DNA of 64,000 nucleotides. It comes from an uncultured Prevotella sp. Lineage in GTDB: Bacteria; Bacteroidota; Bacteroidia; Bacteroidales; Bacteroidaceae. Below the pieces are notes generated by a model. The model searched no databases and was not told the origin of the DNA. It was given only the letters and a program-made list of their open reading frames with translations. The stretch lies in assembly GCA_944320355.1 (NCBI GenBank), contig CALUHC010000037.1, positions 1-64,000 on the forward strand, in the 5' to 3' direction. Every line of letters begins with the position of its first letter. The stretch's first letter is position 1. Position numbers and translations under genes: made by a program. Positions 26,125 to 34,909 of this stretch are shown here, one piece after another.

Positions 26125-27168
26125 ATGATACTCCTGCTGCTTTCCATACAGATTCTGCTCTTTCTCCTTTCGCTCATCGAGGAGCGTCTGGTGAAATACA
26201 ACCGGCGCATATTCATTGCAACGGGCGTGTTGCTCACGCTGTGCGCCGGCCTAAAGGAGGTCGGCATAGACAGTGACTCCGAGACATACGAGTATTATTA
26301 CAACAATTACGACAACGAGCTGATGATGACAACCGTCGAATATTCCTTCCGCCTGTTGTCACAGATAGTCAGCAACATATACGACGATGTCCATGTGCTG
26401 TTCCTTATATATGCCGGGATAGCCATCACAATCAAGTTCATAGCCTTCAGGCGGCTGTCCGACTGCTGGTATCTGCCCGTCGTTGTGTATATGGGCTACT
26501 TCTTCATCTTCCACGAAATGACCCAGATAAGGGCAAGCGTAGTGGCCAGCATAGCCCTATACATGATCATCCCACTGGCCGAAGGCAACAAGAAGCGGGC
26601 CACACTGCTGTTCTTTTGCGCCTGCTTCTTCCACTATTCTGCCATAGCCCTGCTGCCACTGCTCTTCCTTGGCAACAAGGAGATGGACAAGAGGAGCCGC
26701 CTGCTGTGGTCGGCCTTGATACCGTTCGGCTATCTCATATACGTTGCCGGGGTTGACTTCATCTTCAGCCTGCCCATCCCCTACATCGGCGACAAGCTCG
26801 AAGCCTATCAGACACTGCGCGACCAAGGCGTGATAGGCGACGAGATCAACGTGTTCAACGCCATACTGCTCGTGACCATTGCCGCCTTCTACTACTGCAT
26901 GTACTTCTACGACACCATAGCGCAGCGGTTCAAATACCTGCCCCTGGTGCTGAAGATGACGGGCATATCCATCTTCCTGTTCGTAACGTTAGCCTTCCTG
27001 CCCATCTTGGCTTACCGCCTGTATGCCCTCTACGGCATAGCCAACATATTGCTGTTCACCGGCATATACTACACCATCAAGCCCGACTGGCTGGCCAAGA
27101 GCGTTGTCGGCACGGTGGGCCTGTGCCTGTTCTGCATCAACGTGTTCTTCACAAAACTGTTGGAATGA
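26125..27168 (+). CDS. EpsG-family polymerase (Wzy candidate)
   Basis: Likely the polysaccharide polymerase. The 347-residue membrane protein has about nine or ten helices. It carries EpsG-type features: DSDSETYEYYYNNYDNE early on, FFIFHEMTQIRASVVASIALYMIIPLAEGNKKRATLLFFCACFFHYSAIALLPL in the middle, and a YRLYALYGIANILLFTGIYY stretch near the end. Position between Wzz and glycosyltransferases supports the Wzy role. Sequence alone cannot fix the linkage made. Confidence 0.82.
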   Translation: MILLLLSIQILLFLLSLIEERLVKYNRRIFIATGVLLTLCAGLKEVGIDSDSETYEYYYNNYDNELMMTTVEYSFRLLSQIVSNIYDDVHVLFLIYAGIAITIKFIAFRRLSDCWYLPVVVYMGYFFIFHEMTQIRASVVASIALYMIIPLAEGNKKRATLLFFCACFFHYSAIALLPLLFLGNKEMDKRSRLLWSALIPFGYLIYVAGVDFIFSLPIPYIGDKLEAYQTLRDQGVIGDEINVFNAILLVTIAAFYYCMYFYDTIAQRFKYLPLVLKMTGISIFLFVTLAFLPILAYRLYALYGIANILLFTGIYYTIKPDWLAKSVVGTVGLCLFCINVFFTKLLE

Positions 27169-27186
27169 CGCGGCACACCTTATAAA

Positions 27187-28098
27187 ATGAATACTCAAAC
27201 AAAAGGCATGACCAAAGAGATAATAAAAAAAACGGCGATACTCATCGACTCAATCATAGGCGAAGGCATAAAGCAATACAACAAAGCCTTCGCCCGAAAG
27301 CCTGCTACGGGCATAAACACCACTGCTCGCAGTGAGCGGGTTACCGTATCGCTGACCAGCTACGGCAGGCGCGTTGCGTCGGTGCTGCCCGTAACCGTGC
27401 TGTCGCTCATGCGCCAGACATACAAGCCTGATACCGTTGTGCTGTGGCTCGACCGCGACCATTGGAACAGCGACAACACCCCCGACAGCCTGAAAAGGCT
27501 GCAAGAGGCCGGGCTTACGATAAAATATTGCGAGGACCTGAAGTCGTACAAGAAATACGTCACGGCAATAGAAGAATATCCCGACGACCTGATAATAACC
27601 ACAGACGACGACTTCTACTATTCGGCCGACTTCGTAGAACGGCTCATGCAGGCCCACGCAGCCTCGCCAGACGAGATACACACGCACAGAGCACACCGCC
27701 CAACGTTCAATGACGACGGAAGCCTGAAGCTGTACAACGACTGGGACCTGCTGGTCTATGACACCAACGAGAGCCCTCTCTTCGCCACCACCGGCGGAGG
27801 ATGCCTGTTCAAGAGGTCGCAGCTCTACAAGGACATAACCGACCGCAACTTGTTTTCCGCACTGTGTCCCATGGCCGACGACGTGTGGTTTTACTTCATG
27901 TCTGTGCTCAACGGCACACGAATCAATGTGCTGCCCCACAAGAAGCACACAATGATACCGCTCGACAACTTCTACCAGCTGACCCACAAGAACGCCAGCC
28001 TGTCTGCCGTAAACTGCGGCGAATCGTACAATGACGTGCAAATAAGGAACGTTATGAAGCACTACGGCCTCACCACCGCCGATTTAATGCTGCGGTGA
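27187..28098 (+). CDS. Putative glycosyltransferase
   Basis: A 303-residue soluble protein that resembles a GT-A glycosyltransferase: RVTVSLTSYGRRVASVLPVTVLSLMRQTYKPDTVVLWLDRDHW, then DDLIITTDDDFYYSADFVERLM with a DDD metal-binding motif, and TTGGGCLFKRSQLY. A second possible start is at 27208. Its last 29 bp overlap the 3' end of the oppositely oriented glycosyltransferase gene. The sugar transferred is unknown. Confidence 0.78.
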   Translation: MNTQTKGMTKEIIKKTAILIDSIIGEGIKQYNKAFARKPATGINTTARSERVTVSLTSYGRRVASVLPVTVLSLMRQTYKPDTVVLWLDRDHWNSDNTPDSLKRLQEAGLTIKYCEDLKSYKKYVTAIEEYPDDLIITTDDDFYYSADFVERLMQAHAASPDEIHTHRAHRPTFNDDGSLKLYNDWDLLVYDTNESPLFATTGGGCLFKRSQLYKDITDRNLFSALCPMADDVWFYFMSVLNGTRINVLPHKKHTMIPLDNFYQLTHKNASLSAVNCGESYNDVQIRNVMKHYGLTTADLMLR

Positions 28099-29053
28099 AG
28101 CAGGCCCTGTCTACGCCCTCCATGCGGCGCGAATCGCGCAACACACTGGCCACCAGCCTAATCCCGCGACGCAAACCGACATCGCGCCGACGAGCCAGCA
28201 GCAACGTCACGTAAGCCGCGTTTACCGCAGCCCACAGCACATAGAAGCCCCGCGCACTGTTCTGACGCATATCCATGAAGCGGTTCAAATAGTGTATGTA
28301 TATCTTGCCCACGGCCGGTTTTGCTGCCGTCGATGCGCTCACCTTGTGGTATATCTTTGATTTTGTAACGCAGCCCATCTTCTGCCGCTCGCGCTTCATG
28401 CGCAGGCAGAAGTTGAAATCTTCCTCCCCGAAAAAGAACTTCTCTGTAAACAAGCCGCCGTCGGCAAGCAACAGACACGGCCTGAAGTACAGAGCGCAAC
28501 CTGTCACGAACGTAACGGGAATAATGCCGCCCTGCCTCACCGCGGCCACGTCGCCTCCGGCGTAATAATACTTGCGCATACCCAACGCCAGTCGGCCGCC
28601 GCAATTCCATATAACATCGCGGCGCGACTCATAGCATATCATAGGGGTGAACGCACAATAGTCCGTATGCTCAGAGGCAGCCTCGTTCAGAACATCGAGG
28701 AAATCGGGCTCTACCAACGTGTCGTTATTAAGAAACAGCAAGCTGTCGGGCAGGCAACCGGCAAGCATACGCAAGGCCTCGTTGTTGCCACGGGCAAATC
28801 CCAAGTTCTCGTCGCTGCGGCACACTATGCACTCGCGCGCCGCGGGAGACGCCGACAAACGGCCGCCCACGCGGACAACCCTCGCGACCACAGTCCGAGA
28901 CTCCAGATATTCCATAATGTGCTCAAAAGAGCCATCGGTCGACCCATTATCCACCACAACCACATAAAACTCCGACCGCATCTCATAAAGTGACTCCAAA
29001 CACGCAATGGTATCCGAATATCCGTTCCAGTTTAATATTATTATTGCCGTCAT
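28070..29053 (-). CDS. Family 2 glycosyltransferase (rhamnosyltransferase-like)
   Basis: A 327-residue GT2 enzyme: TAIIILNWNGYSDTIACLESLYEM, VVVDNGSTDGSFEHI, SDENLGFARGNNEALR, LFLNNDTLVEPDFLDVL and TGCALYFRP, FFGEEDFNFCLRMK. This combination is typical of the dTDP-rhamnosyl-transferase-like branch, though donor identity is inference. It is the only reverse-oriented gene in the first half of the capsule locus, with its own promoter, and so may be regulated separately. Confidence 0.87.
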   Translation of the reverse strand: MTAIIILNWNGYSDTIACLESLYEMRSEFYVVVVDNGSTDGSFEHIMEYLESRTVVARVVRVGGRLSASPAARECIVCRSDENLGFARGNNEALRMLAGCLPDSLLFLNNDTLVEPDFLDVLNEAASEHTDYCAFTPMICYESRRDVIWNCGGRLALGMRKYYYAGGDVAAVRQGGIIPVTFVTGCALYFRPCLLLADGGLFTEKFFFGEEDFNFCLRMKRERQKMGCVTKSKIYHKVSASTAAKPAVGKIYIHYLNRFMDMRQNSARGFYVLWAAVNAAYVTLLLARRRDVGLRRGIRLVASVLRDSRRMEGVDRACFTAALNRRW

Positions 29054-29081
29054 AAGAACAAAGAAATCTGCCTTTTCAGTG

Positions 29082-29111
29082 CAAAAATACTAAAATTCGG
29101 GCAATAACCAA
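29082..29111 (-). promoter_or_regulatory. Promoter of the reverse glycosyltransferase gene
   Basis: Minus strand TTG (29109-29111), 19 bp, TATTTTTG (29082-29089), about 30 bp before the start codon. Confidence 0.6.
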
Positions 29112-29694
29112 TCCCACGCCGCTATTTTTTGAGCCGCCATGCTCTTTCGCCCTACCCTGCAGGAATATCCGTCGGCAGCAAACATCCGCCCCTACTCCTC
29201 CACCCGCCCTACCCCATCCGCCATGCCAATGCTTACCGCCCGCCTCCCGAAAGGCAAACCAACAAACATTGAAAACACATTCACTACAAAGCGAATTGCA
29301 CCATGAAACATCCTGCAACAGCACCACGGCAACACCGCTTCGCGGCCTCATTGCGGACATCCCAGCGCAAGCACATAAACATTTGATATTCAACAGGTTG
29401 CAAAACGGCAGGTTCCGCAAAACGGCCGATGCCCGGAGCTATTTCTTACATATTAAAGCACAAATCCAAACACCACAAAAAGGAGTTTTGCGAGCCGCAA
29501 AACCCATATAAACAGAACCAGAAACAAGCGGCCGGAGCTACCCAGCCCTCACCTCACCCATCACCGACGGAGCACGCAGGCAGAGCCTGCAAGACAAAGA
29601 AAGCAACAAGACAAAAACAGCGCGCAAAGCCACAAACTTCGGCCAGCAATAGTAAAATACATTTTAGGCAGATGACTATTTTATAAAAAAGTTG
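29112..29694. other. Gene-free gap in the capsule locus
   Basis: No convincing gene. Around 29385-29440 a decayed stretch (ATTCAACAGGTTGCAAAACG, then GGTTCCGCAAAACGGCCG) resembles the beginning of a family A element. The rest is A- and C-rich sequence without recognisable sites. Confidence 0.4.
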
Positions 29695-29702
29695 TATCTT
29701 TG
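29695..29702 (+). promoter_or_regulatory. -7 box upstream of the second capsule gene group
   Basis: TATCTTTG on the plus strand, about 67 bp before the glycosyltransferase start at 29769; no clear -33 TTG. Confidence 0.5.
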
Positions 29703-29768
29703 TATCGTGAAATCACAGTCACACTCTATACGAAACATAGTAAATACGGTTCACAACTAATATAAGGC

Positions 29769-30575
29769 ATGGAAGAAAATCTGGTTTCGGTCATAATGCC
29801 AACATATAATACCGGCAGCATCCTGTCGGAAAGTATTGACAGTATCCTATGCCAAACATACAAAAACTTGGAGCTGATCATAACGGACGACAAATCGGAC
29901 GATTCCTCAACCATATCCATCCTGAAGGCTTACGAACGTAAAGACAACAGAGTCAAGGTCATATATCTTGACAGCAACCACGGAGCCGGCTATGCCCGCA
30001 ACAAGGCCATAGAGACGGCCAGAGGCCGATACATAGCGTTCTGTGACAGCGACGACCGCTGGGTTGCCGACAAGCTGGAGAAACAGATTGCCTTCATCAA
30101 GGAAAAGAACTGTTGCCTCACCTACTCATCCTATATAATATGCAACCAGGACGGCACAGACACAGGCATCTTCATCGCCCCGAGCATAGTAACCTACGGC
30201 GGCATGAAGCGCGACGACAAGATTGGCTGCCTGACAGCACTCTATGACACCGCATTCTATGGGAAGTTCTATTTCCCGCTGCTACGCAAGCGCCAGGACT
30301 GGGCAATGTTCATACTCCTGTTGGAGAAATGCCGCAAAGCCTACGGATTGAAAGAGCCGCTGGCGTACTATAGGTTGCGCACCGACTCGCTGTCCAGCAA
30401 CAAACGGTCACTCGTGAAATTCAACATAAACGTCTACCATAAAGTTTTAGGATTTTCAAAGCTAAAATCCTACCTATATTTCGGGTTTATATTCCTGCCC
30501 ACTTACATAATAAAAACCATAAAAAGAAAAAAGGACAGCCACAAGTTCTTGAGCCTAAAACAAAACATAACATAA
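29769..30575 (+). CDS. Family 2 glycosyltransferase
   Basis: A 268-residue GT2 enzyme with a near-canonical N-terminal domain: MEENLVSVIMPTYNTGSILSESIDSILCQTYKNLELIITDDKSDDSS, DSNHGAGYARNKAIETARGRYIAFCDSDDRWVADKLEKQ (DSDD is the metal-binding motif) and QDWAMFILLLEKC near residue 178. The C end has a hydrophobic patch (YLYFGFIFLPTYIIKTIKRKK) that may anchor it to the membrane. It lies upstream of the initiating transferases. Confidence 0.88.
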   Translation: MEENLVSVIMPTYNTGSILSESIDSILCQTYKNLELIITDDKSDDSSTISILKAYERKDNRVKVIYLDSNHGAGYARNKAIETARGRYIAFCDSDDRWVADKLEKQIAFIKEKNCCLTYSSYIICNQDGTDTGIFIAPSIVTYGGMKRDDKIGCLTALYDTAFYGKFYFPLLRKRQDWAMFILLLEKCRKAYGLKEPLAYYRLRTDSLSSNKRSLVKFNINVYHKVLGFSKLKSYLYFGFIFLPTYIIKTIKRKKDSHKFLSLKQNIT

Positions 30576-30753
30576 CTTAGTGCACCCCAAGTCGAAAAGG
30601 CATACCCACCATCCACAATACATACGAAACAACAAACAGTGAGAGCATACGCACAACCAGAACCCCTGACTATAAAAAAAATCCACAACAAAAAAGCATA
30701 AAACATAATAATCACAAAAATATCAAGTTATAAATATATATCAAAAGATATAA

Positions 30754-31875
30754 ATGAACCAACATATACTCTATATACTCGGAACTTTTACCATTAGCAT
30801 GGTGTGTGGCTTTATCGCCATACCGATAATAATAAGGTTCTGCAGGAAGAAAGAACTGTACGACAGGCCAAACAGCCGTAAGGTGCACAAGTGCAGCGTT
30901 CCGCGGCTGGGTGGCATCTGCTTCATACCAAGCATGATTATTTCCAGCATAATAATGATGTTCGTTTTCAACCAGAATGCTGTGAACAATGAGATAAATA
31001 TAAGCCTCTGGTCCATATTTTTCGTGATCAGCCTGATGCTCATATATGCAGTGGGGCTCATAGATGACATCGTAAGCCTAAGTCCCAAGACCAAGTTCGC
31101 CATACAAGTGATAGCCGCGGCGCTGCTGCCGGCCTCAGGCCTATACATCAACAATATGTACGGGTTCATGGGCATCCACGAGCTGCCCTACTACATCGGC
31201 GCTCCGCTCACGGTGTTTGTCATCGTGTTCATCGACAATGCCATGAACCTTATAGACGGCATCGACGGTCTATCGGGCGGATTGTCGCTCATAGCCTTGG
31301 CCGGTTTCCTGAACTGTTTCGCGCGAGAAGAGATATGGGCATACTGCATTTTGATTGCCGGACTTATGGGGGTCCTGATTGCTTTTCTGTATTTCAACAT
31401 ATACGGTGGCAGGAACGGCAGCCTGAAGATCTTCATGGGCGACTCCGGAAGCCTCACCCTCGGTTTCATACTCGGTTTTCTGCTCGTCAAGTTCTCAATG
31501 GACAACCCCAATGTCATGCCGTTCAGGAGAGACAGTCTCATGCTGTCATGCACGCTTCTCACGATACCAATATTCGATGTCTGCCGCGTTATTTGCGTGC
31601 GCACCTTACATCACAAGCCTATATTCGGCGCCGACAAAAACCACATACACCATAAGCTGATGAGGGCAGGACTGACCCAGCACCAGACGCTTGTGACGAT
31701 ATTGGCCCTGGCTCTGTTCTTCATCGCTTTCAACCACCTGCTTTTCGACCCGCTATATTTCAGCAGCATCGTGGCCTTGGACATCGTAATATGGCTGGCT
31801 TTCCATGCCATTGTCAATCGCATGATAAGGAAGAAAGGTGGAAAAGTATTCTTCAACGACAGCGATGATGATTAA
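30754..31875 (+). CDS. WecA/MraY-type polyprenyl-phosphate sugar-1-phosphate transferase
   Basis: Starts or primes glycan synthesis by moving an N-acetylhexosamine-1-phosphate onto undecaprenyl phosphate. The 373-residue membrane protein has about ten or eleven helices and the superfamily motifs KVHKCSVPRLGGICF, VGLIDDIVSLSPKTKF, DNAMNLIDGIDGLSGG, FMGDSGSLTLGF and FGADKNHIHHKLMRAG. It is WecA-like rather than MraY, judging by the context and the HIHH motif. Its stop overlaps the next gene by 8 bp. Confidence 0.92.
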   Translation: MNQHILYILGTFTISMVCGFIAIPIIIRFCRKKELYDRPNSRKVHKCSVPRLGGICFIPSMIISSIIMMFVFNQNAVNNEINISLWSIFFVISLMLIYAVGLIDDIVSLSPKTKFAIQVIAAALLPASGLYINNMYGFMGIHELPYYIGAPLTVFVIVFIDNAMNLIDGIDGLSGGLSLIALAGFLNCFAREEIWAYCILIAGLMGVLIAFLYFNIYGGRNGSLKIFMGDSGSLTLGFILGFLLVKFSMDNPNVMPFRRDSLMLSCTLLTIPIFDVCRVICVRTLHHKPIFGADKNHIHHKLMRAGLTQHQTLVTILALALFFIAFNHLLFDPLYFSSIVALDIVIWLAFHAIVNRMIRKKGGKVFFNDSDDD

Positions 31876-32443
31876 ACGTTTTTGCGACATAATTGGTGCG
31901 GCTTTCGGCCTTGTGGCCTTCTCGCCTGTGTTCCTGCTGATATACATCGGGCTCAAACTCAGCAGCCACGGCGCTGCCATATACAAGCAGGAACGCATCG
32001 GCCGCGGTGGGCTGCCATTCTCCATATACAAGTTCCGGACAATGGTGGAAAACACTGAGGAAGACGGAATCCCGCAGCTGGCGGAACAGAACGACAGCCG
32101 GCTCACCAAGCTCGGCAAGTTTCTCCGCGAGCACCACCTCGACGAGCTGCCGCAACTGTGGAACGTGCTCAAGGGCGATATGTCGTTCGTGGGCTACCGC
32201 CCCGAACGCAAGTTCTTCATAGACAAGATAATGGCCCTGCGCCCAGATTATGCCGAGCTGTACAAGATACGTCCGGGCATAACCTCATACGCAACGCTCT
32301 ACAACGGATACACCAACACCATGGACAAGATGATCCGCCGTCTCGACATGGACCTCGACTACCTGCATAATATGTCGTTTGCCGAGGACGCAAAAATCAT
32401 CGCCCGCACTTTCATAAGCATCGTGTCAGGAAAGAAATTCTGA
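31868..32443 (+). CDS. Initiating sugar transferase (polyprenyl-phosphate hexose-1-phosphate type)
   Basis: A second initiating enzyme, of the monotopic phosphoglycosyltransferase superfamily (WbaP/PglC catalytic domain). The 191-residue product has the re-entrant helix near its start (KRFCDIIGAAFGLVAFSPVFLLIYIGLKL), then YKQERIGRGGLPFSIYKFRTM, TKLGKFLREHHLDELPQLWNVLKGDMSFVGYRPE and RPGITSYATLYNGY. It is the minimal PglC-like size. I placed the start at 31868 because the longer frame runs back into the WecA-like gene and MIKRFCDIIG is the usual beginning. Confidence 0.92.
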   Translation: MIKRFCDIIGAAFGLVAFSPVFLLIYIGLKLSSHGAAIYKQERIGRGGLPFSIYKFRTMVENTEEDGIPQLAEQNDSRLTKLGKFLREHHLDELPQLWNVLKGDMSFVGYRPERKFFIDKIMALRPDYAELYKIRPGITSYATLYNGYTNTMDKMIRRLDMDLDYLHNMSFAEDAKIIARTFISIVSGKKF

Positions 32444-32502
32444 CGCCTACCATTCTCATGCAACACCGGCACGAGGCTGCAAAGGCATTGGGCGCGAGTC
32501 TG

Positions 32503-32928
32503 TCAGTACTTGCGGAAGCTGAGCAGGAGCACGTCAGAACGCAGCACCATCGTGCCGCCGTCGAGCGTGACGACGCGGAAACGCTCATCCAGACTGTTGA
32601 TGCCGAGCGAAGTGAGCTGCGAAGCATCGGTGACTTTGATGTCAGACGAGTCACGGTTGTTCATGTATGGGTCGCTGAGAAAGAGTGAGTCGCCCGTGTA
32701 ACTGAACCTGAAGAACACATCGGCAGACGCTGAACGAGCCTCAAGCAAATCTGTCTGCACAGCCCAGAAAACACCTTTGGCCCGCATATCGGCCGAGCTC
32801 CCCCCAATCGTGTCCACTTGGCTCAACTGCCAGAAGCCGTCCAAGCTGCCGTTGCCCGACGTCTCTATCTCGCACGACACGCACAACACTGCCGCCAGCG
32901 AGAGCATTGCTATAATTGTCTTTCTCAT
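32503..32928 (-). CDS. Lipocalin-like lipoprotein, unknown function
   Basis: A 141-residue lipoprotein (MRKTIIAMLSLAAVLCVSC, Cys19). After the signal comes SLDGFWQLSQVDTIGG, the opening typical of small lipocalin-like domains of Bacteroidetes, then strand-like blocks (DVFFRFSYTGDSLFLSDPYMNN, ERFRVVTLDGGTMVLRSDVLLLSFRKY). The exact domain family is uncertain. It overlaps the wzi gene stop by 4 bp, so it is the second gene of the wzi operon. Confidence 0.65.
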   Translation of the reverse strand: MRKTIIAMLSLAAVLCVSCEIETSGNGSLDGFWQLSQVDTIGGSSADMRAKGVFWAVQTDLLEARSASADVFFRFSYTGDSLFLSDPYMNNRDSSDIKVTDASQLTSLGINSLDERFRVVTLDGGTMVLRSDVLLLSFRKY

Positions 32929-34499
32929 CTTTTCTTCTTCCCTAAATTCAAAATACCAGTCCTCACCACGGTGAGCTGCAAGCCGTAGTTGTTGCCGCGC
33001 AGCGTTCCCGCGTCCATTCCCAGCGCAGCCGTCAGTCCCCAGCCGGCGAGCTTGTGCCCGTCCGGAAACCTGTATGCCGACTCCAGCAACAGGCTGAAGT
33101 TGTCCTTCGGGTCCGGATATGGGGACAGATAGCGACCATAGCCCTTCTGGTAGGTGGCCAGCAGACGGTAGCGCAAGCCCTGCAGCGGCGCTCCGCCTAT
33201 GCCGAAGTGGCAGGCCACCATACGGCTGTTCTTCACCTCCACCGTGCCGTCACCGTTGTAAGCAGGCGAGAGGTAGAGCGGATTGCCCATCACCTGCCCC
33301 CAGTGCTGCCAGCCGCTGAATATATAATGGTTGTAGTAATCGTCGTTGCCGCCAACGTGGTCTGGTATGTTGGCATTGTGGTCGTGATAGATGGGGCCAC
33401 TCTGGTACTTGGAATAAAGGTACTCGGCCACGACCTCGTCAACCCACCGGCACCGCTTCAGCCGCAGCTCCACCCCGAGCATCATGTCCTTGAGCGAGTA
33501 CATCAGGTAGCGGTTGTCCTTCTTCACGTTCCACTCGCTGCCACTGCCATACCCGTCATAGTCAAGCAGGAACATCTGCGAGTGGTCCTCAAAATAGTGG
33601 TCGGCATATAAGCTCAGTCCCCATGCGTCATAGTCGAAGTTGAGCCGCGCCACCCAGCTGCCCAGCTGGTTGCCCTCCGAGTTCTGGTATGTTGTCTCCA
33701 CCACGTCGGCGCCGCCAGGCACGAACGCGTTGAGGAACGAGCTCAGGTCCTGCTTGTTCTTCACCTCGCGCAGTCCGCCCTCGCCGTCGGGCAGGTAGGA
33801 TGTGCCGCCAAACTGCGCCGCCATCTCCAGCCCAAGCTCAAGCGACACGTGCCTGCCTTCAGGACCTATCTTCAGATAGCCCGCCTTGCTGTGGTAGAAT
33901 GTGTTCGAGGTGTATTTAGACCGCCTGTCCGTGAAGTTCTCCTGCCAGTTCCCGTCGGTTGTACGCCCGTATGCAATGTGGCCTTTCAGGCTGAGCCAGC
34001 CCTTTGTCAGCGGCACAGCCCAGTATTCCGGCAGCGCCAGCCTCACCTGCGGCACCGGCCTTGCGTTTATCCCCAGCGTCTGCGAGCCGCTGCTCAGCCT
34101 ATTGTTCTTCAGTTCCATCGGATACTCCTTGCTGCCAACGGTCAGCACACCATGCAGCCAGCGCGCCTCAACGAAAGCCTGCTGCACGATGAAGGCACTG
34201 TTGTAGTTGACCGCTCCGGCAAGGTCGAGCCCGTAGCCTATGCCCCACCGCCTGGTGGAATCGGCAGCGAGCGGCCTTTCCACGGCAGCCCTCAGATAGC
34301 CGTTGCCCCGCTCCAGCGAGCTCAGCCCGTACTTGTTGGCGTTGAGCCACAGCGGAGTATAGTCGCCCGCCGTGCCAGAGAGCTGCACGGCCACGCCATA
34401 TCGCAATGAGTCCACGAGCGAGCGGCTGCCCTCCCCTGCCCTCGCCTGCCATGCCAAGGCCAAGGCCAGCAGGGCGCAGAATATCCTTTTCATTGTCAT
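32925..34499 (-). CDS. Capsule assembly Wzi-family outer-membrane protein
   Basis: Wzi proteins are outer-membrane barrels that help hold or assemble surface polysaccharide. The 524-residue product has a signal peptide (KRIFCALLALALAWQARA) and a β-barrel pattern throughout, with the Wzi-like opening GVAVQLSGTAGDYTPLWLNANKYGLSSLERGNGYLRAAVERPL, PQVRLALPEYWAVPLTKGWLSLKGHIAYGRTTD and a C-terminal strand ending LQLTVVRTGILNLGKKK. A second ATG at 34493 is equally possible. It closes the capsule locus in reverse orientation, with its own promoter. Confidence 0.85.
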   Translation of the reverse strand: MTMKRIFCALLALALAWQARAGEGSRSLVDSLRYGVAVQLSGTAGDYTPLWLNANKYGLSSLERGNGYLRAAVERPLAADSTRRWGIGYGLDLAGAVNYNSAFIVQQAFVEARWLHGVLTVGSKEYPMELKNNRLSSGSQTLGINARPVPQVRLALPEYWAVPLTKGWLSLKGHIAYGRTTDGNWQENFTDRRSKYTSNTFYHSKAGYLKIGPEGRHVSLELGLEMAAQFGGTSYLPDGEGGLREVKNKQDLSSFLNAFVPGGADVVETTYQNSEGNQLGSWVARLNFDYDAWGLSLYADHYFEDHSQMFLLDYDGYGSGSEWNVKKDNRYLMYSLKDMMLGVELRLKRCRWVDEVVAEYLYSKYQSGPIYHDHNANIPDHVGGNDDYYNHYIFSGWQHWGQVMGNPLYLSPAYNGDGTVEVKNSRMVACHFGIGGAPLQGLRYRLLATYQKGYGRYLSPYPDPKDNFSLLLESAYRFPDGHKLAGWGLTAALGMDAGTLRGNNYGLQLTVVRTGILNLGKKKR

Positions 34500-34560
34500 C
34501 TCGATTTCTTTGTCTTAATCCTCCATGCCTCCCATCGGCTCTTTCCGCCTGCAAATAGAT

Positions 34561-34692
34561 ATGCAAACGAGCGGAAAGGATGCTCGCTTCTGGTTTCCCG
34601 AGTGCAGCTTGCCTTATGCAAAGGCAATGCAAACGAGCGGAAAGGAAGCTCGCTTCTGGTTTCCCGAGTGCAGCTTGCCTTATGCAAAGATA
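34561..34692 (-). repeat. Tandem duplication of a 66-bp leader/promoter unit
   Basis: 34561-34626 and 34627-34692 are identical at 65 of 66 positions, except at the unit ends. Each carries the hairpin core AGCTCGCTTC. On the minus strand each unit begins with a TAnCTTTG-like box: intact TATCTTTG at 34685-34692, decayed TGCCTTTG in the other copy. The unit therefore looks like a duplicated promoter plus leader of wzi. Confidence 0.7.
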
Positions 34693-34715
34693 ACTATAAA
34701 TATGCAATTAACCAA
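34685..34715 (-). promoter_or_regulatory. Promoter of the wzi operon
   Basis: Minus strand TTG (34713-34715), 20 bp, TATCTTTG (34685-34692). The leader, about 180 nt, contains both copies of the 66-bp repeat. Confidence 0.65.
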
Positions 34716-34909
34716 AGGACAAAGCGTGAAATTGTGATAAATAAGCAGTTATCGTCCATTAAATAGTTGTGAAATGCTTGCCCGATTGGCATTTTTTTTG
34801 TTACTTTGCATTAGAGGCAACGACCGCGCCATAACGGTGCCGACCGTGCCAGAGGCGTGGGCAAGCCCACAGCCAAAACAAACAAAATCATGTTCCACAT
34901 CTAAACTCC

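Noticed and set aside
34496-34707. Frames coding LHKASCTRETRSE-type repeats
   Set aside because: They are translations of the duplicated 66-bp leader unit on the wzi side and have no start context of their own.
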